The position numbers and the translations under genes are program-made. Below, in pieces: positions 53,747 to 64,000 of a stretch of 64,000 nucleotides of DNA; the first letter of the stretch is position 1; every line of letters begins with the position of its first letter. The stretch spans positions 2,232,001-2,296,000 of the forward strand of contig CM065878.1 of NCBI GenBank assembly GCA_033439255.1, given 5' to 3'. The DNA comes from Hericium rajendrae (lineage: Eukaryota; Basidiomycota; Agaricomycetes; Russulales; Hericiaceae). The notes beneath the pieces were generated by a model that was given only the letters and a program-made list of their open reading frames with translations, made no database searches and was not told where the DNA came from.

Positions 53747-56700
53747 CTAGAAGAATGCATTCATGTCAAACTCTGGCACATTGACATCCTGTTTCGCAGA
53801 TTTCATCAGGCTGCCGAGACCTGCTTTCCGCGCAATCAGGTCCGCCTCCTCCTCCGTGATAATCTCCGGTGGATGGGCAAGTGCCGCTTTCTCTGGCACT
53901 CCGCCCTCGGGAGATGCGCGACGAGTAGGAGGCTCTGTCGAAACGTCCATGTCGATCATGATGGATGATCTGCGGCGCAGAGCAGGCTCCATGGCGAACA
54001 TGCGACGTGCAGAAATGGGGCTTGGTGGTGCCTCCGGGCGAATGGGCGTTTCATGAATGACAGTCGACGGCCTGTCGAATGACCAGGATCGCACTAGGTC
54101 GAGGGCTAGAACATGACATCCTATCACCCGATTGATGATCAGCTGGTGTAACAGCGCAAATTGGGATTACCCGTACCCATTCGGACGAATACGCGTGCCA
54201 TCTGCAGGACGAAGTTGAACTCAAGCCGACCCGAGATCTCGCTGGTGCCCATCGCGGTCTGCAATGTCTTCGACTTCAACTGCGAGAATAGCAGAGCTAG
54301 ACTCGGATCGTCATAATTCGACGAACCAATATCTGGGATTGGCACGTCAAGACTGCTAGCAGTATCTTGCAGAGGAGTCTTATGGGGCGATACAATCAGT
54401 GATATGCATTCAACAAAGAAGACGTGCACTTACCACAAGAATCCTCACTGCAAGATCTCGTCGGTTCAGCAACCAGAATGCCCAACTCCCGAGCCACCGA
54501 TTTCCATAGCGGAATGCTGTAGGAATTACAGTGTTGCGCAGTACCTCGGTCAGAAGTGGGCCGTCATCTCGGTGTTCGACAACACGACACAAGGCCACCG
54601 CAAGCTGAAAGTCATTCAATTGCCTGATGCAGACGTTGACCGCATCCTTCAAGGAGCCGCCCAGGATGAAGAACGCAGCTGAGTATTCTGAAGAGCCAAC
54701 ATCAGCGCATATATGAGCCAGGTAGCATTTTTCGTACGCACCGAATCGACGTTTGCTCAGCAGAGCATATGCATTTTTGAGCGCTGCAGTTCGCCATCGA
54801 GCATCGCTAAAGTCGTTAGAGAGGAACTTCAGCATCACGTTTTGCTCTTTGTGCCACGCCGCCTGTCTCCACAGTCCATGTACCAACTTGTGCTTTCCAA
54901 GAGCAAAATAGAACAAAGAGCATGCAACTGGATCCCGGTTGTCGCCAGCCATGTATTCATTCCGCGCGATAACTTCCATTTGTTCTTTCTGAAATCACTA
55001 CATGAGTTGGATCCCCATTATTACAAACTCAAGACATGCATACCATAACGTCCAGAGAGGTGAGCCAGAGAAAGACTCCGAGTGACCGCGCGTCGCTCCA
55101 AGTCATCTTGTTCTGACAAGCTACAGACGACGCGGTCAACAAGAGGCCTTGGCTCTCACTGTGGAAGGCCCAGATCATATCGCGGTAGCGCAAACGCTCT
55201 CGCCACCCCGTCGTACGGGCGATGTTGCCTTGAGAAGCTGGGCTACTGGGAGCGGTCGCTCGAAGATTGAGTATGTAGAATGATCGCATGCAAATGAGGT
55301 ATCGGAGCCCATTCGCATCCAGAGCGCGGCGAGATTCATCCACCTGCACAGAACGCGATATTCAGCACTATGGTCTTTCACATAAGCAAACAACTTGCCT
55401 CTAATGTGGCCTGTATCAGTACTAATAGATGCGCCTGTTCATTTGGCGTTAGGTGAGGTAAAGGATTGGCCTCTAATCGTTCCATCAACTTATTCACTAG
55501 ATCCCGAGAAAAGCCCTCATCAACAGGCCTGTGAAAATGTACGAGTCTAAGCGCCGGCTAACAGAAAGAAGGAAAGGTCTCACTCAGCCTGTTGCTCGGG
55601 CAGGACAAAAAGCGAGGAATATTGGCGCCGATGAAGTCGCTTGTCCTGAAGAAATGCTCGTGAGCGTGTTGTCTGTCAAGGATGGCGGAATGGGACCATA
55701 CATCTATTATGCTATTTAGCTGACCTTTCCTCAGGAAGTGGTCAACGGCAACCGAGGTAAACTTGAATTTGCCATCATGTAGCGCATAGGACCTCTCGAG
55801 GTCCCTGGCAAGGTTGACGATGATCTCTTTGACAAGCTCGAGTTTCTCTGCAGCACAATCAGTTGGACCGCGGGTTTAGATTGAACCTAGACAACATACC
55901 CCACAGCAAGCACTGCAAGATCATTTGAGGATGGTGGTCCTCCAAAGGACCATTCAGCCTGGCAACATGCTCAAATAGTCCCTCTGGCGGCTCGGCACTC
56001 TTTACAGGTCGCGGCTGCCCATATAAGAGCATCTGATGCCCAGAGCCGATAAGTAGGGAGCCATGCGTCAACCAAATAGAGTCTCTAATCGGATGAGGCA
56101 AAATGCTGCGAGTGTGACAGATGAGTACATGAGCCTATCGTCAAGGAATTAAGACGATCGACACCTACTTCCCAATTTCGATCGTCTTGAGAACACCCCA
56201 CCCAGGATTTTCTTCAAAGTATGTCATGCGCTGCTGACAGAGCAGATCGACACGATACGCAAACCCGACTGCGAGGATACTCTGATTATCAGGTGTGGAA
56301 CTCCAATCGAGGTCGTTCACAGGATCCGAGGAGCTGAGGAACTTGGTGTACTCCAGCCCTGTCGCAAACTCAGACTCCTTGGAGTCCCAGATCGTGAGCT
56401 CTTCGCCATCAGGCCCGGGCACGACTGCATGGAGTGGAGAATACCCTTTAGCACTTCTGACCGGAGGAATATATCTGTGAAACCTACTGAGGGCGGTCTT
56501 CTTAGCAGAACTACACCTTGCCCTACTGATTTTTGTACGGCCAGTGCGCACTCTGCCCGTGCTGCGCCAGCCGGCGCCCGGCCCTTCACCCGGAACCCAG
56601 AACATCAATTCACCGTCCTGCGCTACGCTAAGCAAAACATCGTGCGCGGGAGTCGTGCCGCTGCTGCCTGCGCTCCAGGCCATGGGATCTACGGGCAAGA

Positions 56701-58748
56701 TGAACGATAAAGGCGACTCCAGAGGAAGACTCGTGTTGGACTGTATGCTGAGGGTCGTTGACGGATCATAATTGGCATGGATGTGGATGATCGAAGGAAT
56801 GGGCTCGGTCGTGATACCGAATATGCATTCATGATTTCCAGGAGAGGATGGAGGGAGTGAAAATAGTGAAGAGATCTCGGGAACGGGTAAAAATAGCGGT
56901 GGGTCAGTGTGGAGAGTGAGCAGCTGGTCAAGACGTGAATATGTAGCGAAGGTGCGGCCTGTTCAAGACGGATAGATGCGAACGCAGCTGTGAGGATGGG
57001 GCGATATAAATGGAATATAACACACACCGCCATCGAGAACAACCACATAGTCCGCAGATGACCATCGCCCTGCGCGCACTAGCTTGGAACCTCGTCTGTG
57101 AGCGGACCAGACCTCGCCACCTTCCTCACGCAGAACAGCAACAGCCTTCCCATCAGGTGTTCGGGAAAAGTGTACGATATGTGACTCTTCTTCTGCAATA
57201 CGATCGATTCCGTGGGCCTGCGGCACAGGCCCTCGGAACGTGCATCAAAGAAGCTGAGCGGATCAAAAGAGCAGGTAGCTAGAGGAGAGGATGTCACAAG
57301 GGTGAGCGCCTTGTGACCGGGATTAGGGAGGATGTATAGATGTGACGGTAGAACAGGGAAAACGGAGGTTGCTGTATGAAGAAGAGTGAACTGCTTGAGG
57401 AGACTAGGCGGACGGCGGTCAATGTTCTAAAGAACTGTCAGATGTCGAATCCTCAGAAGATATATTCATTCAACCTACCGCTACAGCTCGGACGACGAGA
57501 GAACCGTCTACCAGGACTCTGAGGAATAAATCCCAGCCTTCATCCAGGATATCCTTCGCTCTGCGAACCTTTGCGCTCTCTTCGCTCAACTGGCCATTCC
57601 GCAATGCAGCTGCCAACTCGTCTCCGATGACTGCCCTGTCTAGCCAAAACACATTCGAGTCTGGTGATGTCCCTAATGACATAGAAAAGGGCAGAGACGA
57701 GAAGAGATCTACAGATGCATGCAGTTGCAGGTGTTGCGGAGAGTCTATGACGGGCATGAAAATGCGCAGAACGGAGTCGGACGTGACGGTATACAGTATG
57801 AGATCATCACTACGCAGAGAGTAAATAATGATCGCCATAGGTATATACTAAAGAGTGATTCACCGACTGGAAGCTTGGGCGTGGCGCCATTGGAAATCTC
57901 GCAGAGGGCGCGGATGTGGAATGGCCTGAATTTGACGGCCAGAGGTTGTGAAGTATATGCGCACCAAGTTATCGTGCTGTAAAATGTTCAAACGACGGAA
58001 TACATAAATATAAGGAGATCTTCGTTCACCTGTGTAGTGCTCGCCAAGTTCATGAGCGAGGGTGAAAAGCGGATCCGTGAAGGTGTAGGCACGCTGACCC
58101 GATCGTTGGCAACCTGTGACGAAGGCGGCATACGTCATTGACACGTACCTGCATGTCCACTTTACGGACCACGTTGGAAGGTCGTTCTCCAAGATAAGAG
58201 TGTAGATGGACAATGTTCTGTCACTAGCCACTGCCAATAGACCTAGAAGGCTCCGTCAAATTGATGGTGAGGTGATGGTATATTATAATACCTGATCGAC
58301 AGTCCAGTGCGCTCACGACATGTCCTTCGGGGAGGATGAGGGATGAATGGACACGCCAGGTGTCTTGCTGGACACCCGAAAGAGACCAGGCAGCAATTCG
58401 CCTGCCTTTCGTGGCAACTATCTGTCACAAGATGGGACATCTTCCAACTGCGTAGACAGATGAAGAGGTACATACAAGCTTCATAGAAGAATCTACACTA
58501 AGGGAGCTAATCTTCTCGTGAGGGCGTGCCCCGGGGAAGACCTCCCAAAATGCCAGAGCACGGACGAGAAGCAGGGTGCGGGCATTAAGGATTACGACGG
58601 TGTCTGCAGAGGGGTAGAGCTGAAATTTATTCAGCGTGAGCTACAAAAGACGTCGAATGGGACTCACTAGAAGGGTTTCCGTAGGTAAATAGAGATATCG
58701 CAGACCTGCCGGAGGGCAGCCGGAGTATGTCCGAAGAAGGTCTAGCAT
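53747..58748 (-). CDS. RAV1: RAVE complex subunit Rav1 (V-ATPase assembly)
   Basis: Rav1, with Rav2 and Skp1, reassembles V1 and V0 sectors of the vacuolar proton pump. ATG 58748 begins MLDLLRTYSGCPPAGLRYLY, entering an N-terminal WD-repeat half with pieces such as IAAWSLSGVQQDTWRVHSSL and AVASDRTLSIYTLIL. The middle has VNDLDWSSTPDNQSILAVGFAYRVDLLCQQRMTY, and the C-terminal Rav1p domain has EYMAGDNRDPVACSLFYFALGKHKLV, LWRQAAWHKEQNVMLKFLSNDFSDARWRTAALKNAYALL, YSAAFFILGGSLKDAVNVCI, DFQLAVALCRVVEHRDDGPLL and WLGSWAFWLLNRRDLAVRIL. The last exon ends VPEFDMNAFF at stop 53747. More than a dozen introns are expected. Rav1p-domain motifs are diagnostic; the WD half is less conserved and its exons are only roughly mapped. 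Confidence 0.83.
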
Positions 58749-59090
58749 GGTAATGAGTCTGTTTGGATCAGATTGGCACAGGACGTCAAGTCGGTGTATA
58801 CGAGTAAGTTATGAAGACATTGCGATGGTCGCGGTTGAGCTCCTAGCTGTTGATAGAGGGCTGGACACTGCCTGAGGGTCACGGACGCGTCCCGGCGGGA
58901 ACGGGCACGTGCCTTGAGGGGGATGCGCGTTGGGCACGCTCCGCCTCCGTCATGCATCCGCAGCGCACATCCGATCGTCTCACTTGCCGGCTCCTTCCAT
59001 GCTAAACCCCCCATTCCCCCAAGCTAGCTTTCATATAATCCTCTTGTGCAGGTTCGAGTCCAAAGCGCTTTGACTGCTCTCCTTTCCACC
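58749..59090. promoter_or_regulatory. Divergent promoter between RAV1 and the FAS1-domain gene
   Basis: About 340 bp between divergent starts. A CATATAAT-like box near 59031-59038 lies about 55 bp upstream of the plus-strand start. No gene is seen. Confidence 0.4.
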
Positions 59091-61889
59091 ATGCGACTCT
59101 GGCGCACCATACCACTCTCTCTATCCGTTCTGCCTCTAGCGGCAGTGGCGTCTCAAGTACCCCTCCAACACCAACCGCAGGCATCTCGCACCACGCTCGT
59201 CGATGCTCTCCAGGACGACCCTGATTATACCTTACTTATCAAGCTGCTCCAACGAGCCAAGTTAATACCGACTTTGAACAGACTCAATGGCAGCACTTTC
59301 TTTGCCCCAACCAACGATGCTATCGAGCGCCATTCCAAGTCCAATCTTCTCTGGCATACTTCATTGCATCAGGATGATACCCTCTTGGGCGACAACGTAC
59401 ATGCACAGCTGCGCCAGGAACTATTCTATCATCTCCTCAACTATTCTATTTCACTTCCCCAGGACCAAGATGTACTAGTACTCAGGACCCTTCACTTTCC
59501 TCACCAGCATTTGCAGCCGCCCACACATGAACCACCACCTTATCCTCCTTGGATGCCCGTCCCCGGCGGAACGCTTGGCGGCGAACCGCAGCGCCTCAGG
59601 GTAGCATCGCGCGACGGCGACGTCCGCGTCGGCGTAGACGCTTCTGGTGCCGGCGGAGTCAAAGTGGTCAAAGACCTCGTTGATGCCGGCAATGGTGTAT
59701 TGTTAGGCATTGACGATGTCCTGCAGGTTCCAGCCGATCTAGGTGCGCGTTTGCACATGTGTCCGGGGTGTTCCGTTCTCACCATGCGGGCTCCCGTATA
59801 GCCAGCATTGTGTCGGACCAGTCTTCCCTCTCTTATTTCCGCAGAATCCTCACTCCGGATATAACCCGGCGGTTAAATAGCACGTCAGAACTCACCCTGT
59901 TCCTGCCTGTTGATACAGCATGGGATGAGCTACACCCCATTGAACGGCTATATCTGGAGAGTGAATTTGCCGCCGACGATCTCCAGCATATATTCAACAT
60001 GCACGCTGTCGTGGCGAAGTCCGTCAAGTGGTCTGAGTCATTCGAGCCTGCGATCAATCGTCAGTATGCACTCCCTTGCATGTCGTCATCATCGTCTCAT
60101 CTTTGATCTAGTGACCACCGTTGACGGACAACAGCTTGAAGTCATTTCTACCCCGGATAAGGTGCTTGTGTCCGGCGCTGAACTTCAGCAACCCGACATC
60201 TACGCTTCCAATGGAGTCCTGCACACAGTGTCTTCGTTGCTCATCCCTCCTGGGGCCCTTCGCTTGACGCCAGAGAAGTTCCTCCTTACCCTGAACTGTA
60301 CCAACTTTGTTTCCATGATCCATTCTGTCAATCTCACCTATCTCGTGAATGACACGGACACCAAATACACTATCCTTGCGCCGCAGGATGATGTCATTTC
60401 CATGTATGATGACGGCAATCTTCCCGAGAAGGGTAGTGAGGAATTGAAGAGGTGGCTCAAGTACCATTTCCTTCCAGGACAATGGAAGCCGAAGAAACTG
60501 GAAAACGGGATGCTGGTCGAGACAGAACTCGATGAACCTGGGTTGGGAGGAGGTAGACAAGTTCTTGCGGTAGAGGCCGACGGAAAGGACACGTCGTCAC
60601 TATCAATCAGTTTTGGCGGTGCATCCGTGGTCGGGGAACCTCGTGAGTCGGTTTCCAAACTCCGTCGTACTAATGGCTCATAAATATGTAGTGCAAATAA
60701 ACAATACTCTCATTTACTTCGTATCGCGACCGGTTGAACCTCCTAACGATTCGCTCGCAGTCGCACTTCCGTCCCTCGATCTATCCTCCTTCCTGGCTGC
60801 GATCTTCTCAGCCGACCTTGCCAACTTTATCAAGACCACGCCACGCACGACGCTCTTGATCCCACGAAATGAAGCTTTCAAGCGCCTGGGTCTTCTTGTC
60901 AGCGAGCATCTTCTTTCAGCGTCATCGAAATCCGATTTGGAGCACGTCATCATGCATCATGTGCTGGACGATGTCGTATATGCCCAAGGCTTTCAGAATG
61001 CCTCGGCACAGACATACCCTACCCTCGAGGGCTCAGATGTTCATCTCCAGCATAATGAGAATGGTTCGATCATTCTAACCGCCAGCGGGGGTTGGCAAGG
61101 ACTTTCTTCTGAGTTGGAGCCCAAGAACATGTTATCCGAGACCGGCGTCGTGCACATCCTTTCCGACGTTCTCATCCCTCGCTCCCTCGACCTTACCGTC
61201 GGCAAACTAGTCAAAGCGGCGAAGGGCACGACGATGCAAACCTTGGTGACCAAAGCGGGCATGGATTGGGTCCTCAACGGAACCGCGCCTCCCGAAGACT
61301 CGCCGTGGGGCCAAGAGGGCCTCACCGGGACGGGGTGGACGCTGCTCTGCCCGACCGAAGATGCGTTCAAGAAATACAACCTGACACAGCTTTATTCCGA
61401 CATCCGGATATTACGCCATATTATCTCCAGCATCTGATTCAGACACCAAAGAGCGTCGACATCCCCACGGCACCGAACAACAACCGCCCGATCTCGCTTG
61501 CGGACTCGACGTCGTACAGGACGCTGCTGTCGCCGCATTCCGACTACGGGGACGTGGTGTTCCGCGCGATGGACGGCGGCGATGTGGTCGTCGGGATCAA
61601 GGACGCGCGGGGCACGGACGGCAGTGCGGATTCCGCGCGGGTGCTGTCGTGGGGACGCGCGACGACGGGGAGCGGCTCTGGCGGGGTCATCCAGATCGAC
61701 AGGCTGTTGATCCCGTATCAGCCGCCGTGGTGGCTGCAGTACGGCGCACCAGTTGCGGTAGGCGTGCTCGGTGTGATATTTATCTGTCTATTCTTCTGGG
61801 GCGTGCGGCTGCTGTGGAGAAGGGACACTACTGAGGCTACGTACGAACCTGTGGGTGGGTTTGCGCGGGACGATGATGAGGATGCGTAA
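59091..61889 (+). CDS. FAS1 (fasciclin) domain membrane protein (one apparent frame break)
   Basis: Signal peptide at ATG 59091 (MRLWRTIPLSLSVLPLAAVA). Several FAS1 repeats follow: LVDALQDDPDYTLLIKLLQRA, STFFAPTNDAIE; then LSYFRRILTPDITRRL, TLFLPVDTAWDEL, HAVVAK, NGVLHTVSSLLIPP; then FLAAIFSADLANFIKTTPRT, LLIPRNEAFKRLGLL, VIMHHVLDDVVYA, GVVHILSDVLIPRS; then a fourth. N-glycosylation sites are frequent. A membrane helix (GAPVAVGVLGVIFICLFFWGVRLLW) and an acidic tail (FARDDDEDA, stop 61889) end it. Around 61395-61402 the frame slips one base: sequence continues as PDITPYYLQHLIQTP in the next frame. FAS1 proteins mediate adhesion at membranes and cell walls; the membrane anchor places it at the cell surface or vacuole (inference). 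Confidence 0.82.
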
Positions 61890-62248
61890 CAGATATAGGG
61901 TGTATTAGACTTTGCATAAGCTATGTATATTGTACATTCTCCTTCCACGCATTATTTGAACTTGACATTTAAATATTTATCTGGGTGTGTCGAGGAGTGC
62001 GTCGTTGCAATGTTACCCCAGACTCGCCCCGCATGGGAAGCCAATAGTAGGTATCTGATAAGGTGCGATGTCCGGACGCGGGGCCGGGGTGCGGGGTGCT
62101 AGATCGGCGAAAATCACGCGCCCGGCCATCTATCGCCCGAGAAATCCTGGGATCAAAAGGCAAGATGTGCCGTTCTTGGCTTTCATTCCTCGGGACACCA
62201 TCTTTCCGCGTTTCTCTCGCGCAGACTATCCTTCAATAGACACTCACG
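61890..62248. other. Intergenic spacer
   Basis: About 360 bp between two plus-strand genes; AT-rich first 90 bp, then GC-rich. No gene is seen. Confidence 0.4.
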
Positions 62249-63670
62249 ATGGTCAGTTTATTCTGAACTTTTTGAATCATAAATTGAAAACGAGACGCAG
62301 AGCACCGACGCTACAGATACGGCGCTGGAGGTCGAGACGAGGGCCGCGACTTCTGCTGCAGAGAATGTCAAGTCGTTCCTCGCGGGCGGATTTGGAGGAG
62401 TCGCTGCCGTGCTTGTCGGTATGTCGCTATGCCATCTGAACGATATCTGTATGCTTGACGCGCGTTGGACAGGCCATCCGTTCGATTTGACGAAGACCAG
62501 GCTGCAGACTGCGCCTCCGGGAGCTTACAAAGGCGCTGTGGACGTAGTGAAGAAGACCATCGCTCAGGATGGTATTACTGGGTCTGTATCTATCGATCAC
62601 TTTGTGTCTAGTCAGGACTGATGTCCATGCGTACACAGGTTGTACCGCGGTATGGTGCCGCCATTACTCGGTGTGACACCTATATTCGCTCTTTCTTTTT
62701 GGGTACGTAAACGCGTCTTACACAACCATGTCCTAACCTGACATGCAATCCATCTCTCTGTTTCGAAATACAGGCATATGACGCGTCGAAAGCGCTGATC
62801 TACAAAGTCACACCGAATCGGACACAAGCCAGCCTCTCGACTACGGAGCTCGCAGCGGCTGGGTTCTTATCAGCGGTCCCCACTACCGCTCTTACTGCAC
62901 CAGTAGAACGGGCCAAAGTTCTGCTTCAGGTGAGTCTGATGCCGGGTTTATCAGGCATCTGCTGAGTGAGGCGCAGGTGCAAGGTCAAGGTGGAGCAAAG
63001 CAGAAGTACAAGGGTGTCTTCGATGTTATGAAACATTTGTACCGGAGGGTGGTATTCGAAGCATCTTCCGTGGTACCGGAGCCACTCTAGCCCGTGACGG
63101 CCGGGGAGTGCTGCGTGCGTTCACTTCTGTCTGGATTCTGTGTTGCGGGCTGAACATTTTCCAGTTATTTGCCGCATACGAGGTGACGAAGAAGGCCGTG
63201 ACACCTGCAGGCGCGTTACCCGCAGACCTGAACATTGGTGCCGTTATCTTTGCGGGTGGTATGGCTGGCGTGGCGATGTGGACAATCGCGATTCCTCCGG
63301 ATGTAAGCTGTTGTTTTCATCTAGGCTGACCCAGTTTCTGACCTCTCGTCATTGCCAGGTCTCAAATCGCGACTACAGTCAGCACCAACTGGAACATACT
63401 CTGGGATCTTGGATTGCGCACGGAAGACCATCGCTGTCGATGGTGTAGGCGCCTTATGGAAGGGCCTGGGGCCGGCTATGGCGCGGGTATGTACCACTCG
63501 CAATTATCCATTGACTTTGTCTTACTGATGCATGGCGCGACCAGGCGTTCCCTGCCAATGCTGCGACCTTCGTACGTCTATTTCCTCATTCATCTGCTGC
63601 GATGCGCTGACTGTAAGTCCTGCAGCTCGGGGTGGAGGTTTCAAGGAAGTTGCTAGACAGCTTGTTCTGA
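62249..63670 (+). CDS. CRC1: Mitochondrial carnitine/acylcarnitine carrier (Crc1 type), four apparent frame breaks
   Basis: Inner-membrane carrier for acylcarnitines in fatty-acid and acetyl-unit transport. The first exon is only ATG (62249-62251). After the first intron come TQSTDATDTALEVE, VKSFLAGGFGGVAAVLVG, HPFDLTKTRLQTAPPGAYKG, LYRGMVPPLLGVTPIFALSFW, ELAAAGFLSAVPTTALTAPVERAKVLLQ, YKGVFDVMKHLY, GGIRSIFRGTGATLARDG, AAYEVTKKAVTPAG, MAGVAMWTIAIPPD, an out-of-frame copy of a KSRLQSAPTGTYSG-type block and LWKGLGPAMAR. The last exons give AFPANAATF and LGVEVSRKLLDSLF, stop 63670. The three P-X-[DE] signature repeats are visible. The frame slips one base at about 63041-63047, 63099-63104, 63169-63174 and 63358-63362. 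Without those the protein would be full length. Confidence 0.8.
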
Positions 63671-64000
63671 TTATCATTGCACAATATACCTTTTGACTGG
63701 GTTAATACGACATCAAAAAGGGCTGTCCCGAAGGCTCAGCATGTGTTCTGAGGCCAGAACCTCACTGGCCCTTTGTCAGTTTCTTCCATGACTGCGGACT
63801 TTGTCGATTTGTCTATGATTTTGGCGCCGCAATGAAATCACATCGGCAAGTTCCGTTCCCTTTCATTCTTTCTCTTTTCACCTCGTCGCTCGTCCTGACA
63901 ACAGGGTTATATGCGCCCGATGACACCTGATAATGAAACCCGATAGATTCATATTGCATTTACCTTGCCCACCATGGGGCTGAGGATATGCAAGGGAAAC
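63671..64000. other. 3' flanking region to window end
   Basis: About 330 bp after the carrier stop with no recognisable gene. Confidence 0.4.

Overview
The window is nuclear DNA of a filamentous fungus, almost certainly a mushroom-forming basidiomycete (Agaricomycetes). Genes are split by many short introns of about 50-60 nt with CTAAC/CTGAC-type branch sites. Both strands are densely coding with short intergenic gaps. The protein set is that of a typical agaricomycete housekeeping and membrane-traffic region. No bacterial or viral genes and no CRISPR array were seen. I did not find tRNA or rRNA genes. Species cannot be named from the sequence alone.

Layout. 0-3 kb: a Zn2Cys6 transcription factor (minus). 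3.3-7.9 kb: a small secreted protein (plus, frame-broken) facing a large single-pass membrane protein (minus). 8.7-11.6 kb: a Rac1-type GTPase (minus) divergent from an Shb17-like histidine phosphatase (plus). 12-15.6 kb: a coiled-coil protein. 16.2-20.7 kb: three predicted mitochondrial or peroxisomal membrane proteins in a row (Yhm2 carrier, Mpv17/PMP22 family, MOSC/mARC-like). 21.2-26.2 kb: TRAPPC8/Trs85. 26.7-34.7 kb: a WW protein, a zinc-finger protein, an LCCL-domain membrane protein, a calycin-like protein and a conserved hypothetical. 34.9-39.6 kb: seipin, an SDR dehydrogenase and a Lys/Glu/Pro-rich protein. 49.6-63.7 kb: a Myb/SANT-like protein, Rab GDI, RAVE subunit Rav1, a FAS1-domain membrane protein and a Crc1-type carnitine carrier.

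The unusual part is 39.7-47.4 kb. A tail-to-tail gene pair, low-molecular-weight protein tyrosine phosphatase (PTP) and methylmalonate-semialdehyde dehydrogenase, has been partly tandem-duplicated. The left copy carries two mobile elements that are absent from the right copy. One is a 2.54-kb non-autonomous LTR element with identical 165-bp LTRs, a 4-bp target duplication, a primer-binding site, a polypurine tract and one long unrecognised ORF. The other is a 1.99-kb hairpin element with about 790-bp inverted repeats, a TA target duplication and a short remnant resembling a transposase N terminus. The right copy keeps intact genes and gives the empty site for both insertions.

Two further themes emerged. 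First, several genes need very small exons (3, 5 or 7 nt) or GC-AG introns to restore conserved motifs. Second, many conserved genes in particular stretches (3.6, 6.5, 35.4-39.2 and 61.4-63.4 kb) carry apparent one-base deletions in short base runs, which looks more like local consensus error than biology.

Gene models were made by hand from six-frame reading and splice-site logic. Outer boundaries are good where stated; some internal introns and 5' ends are not resolved.
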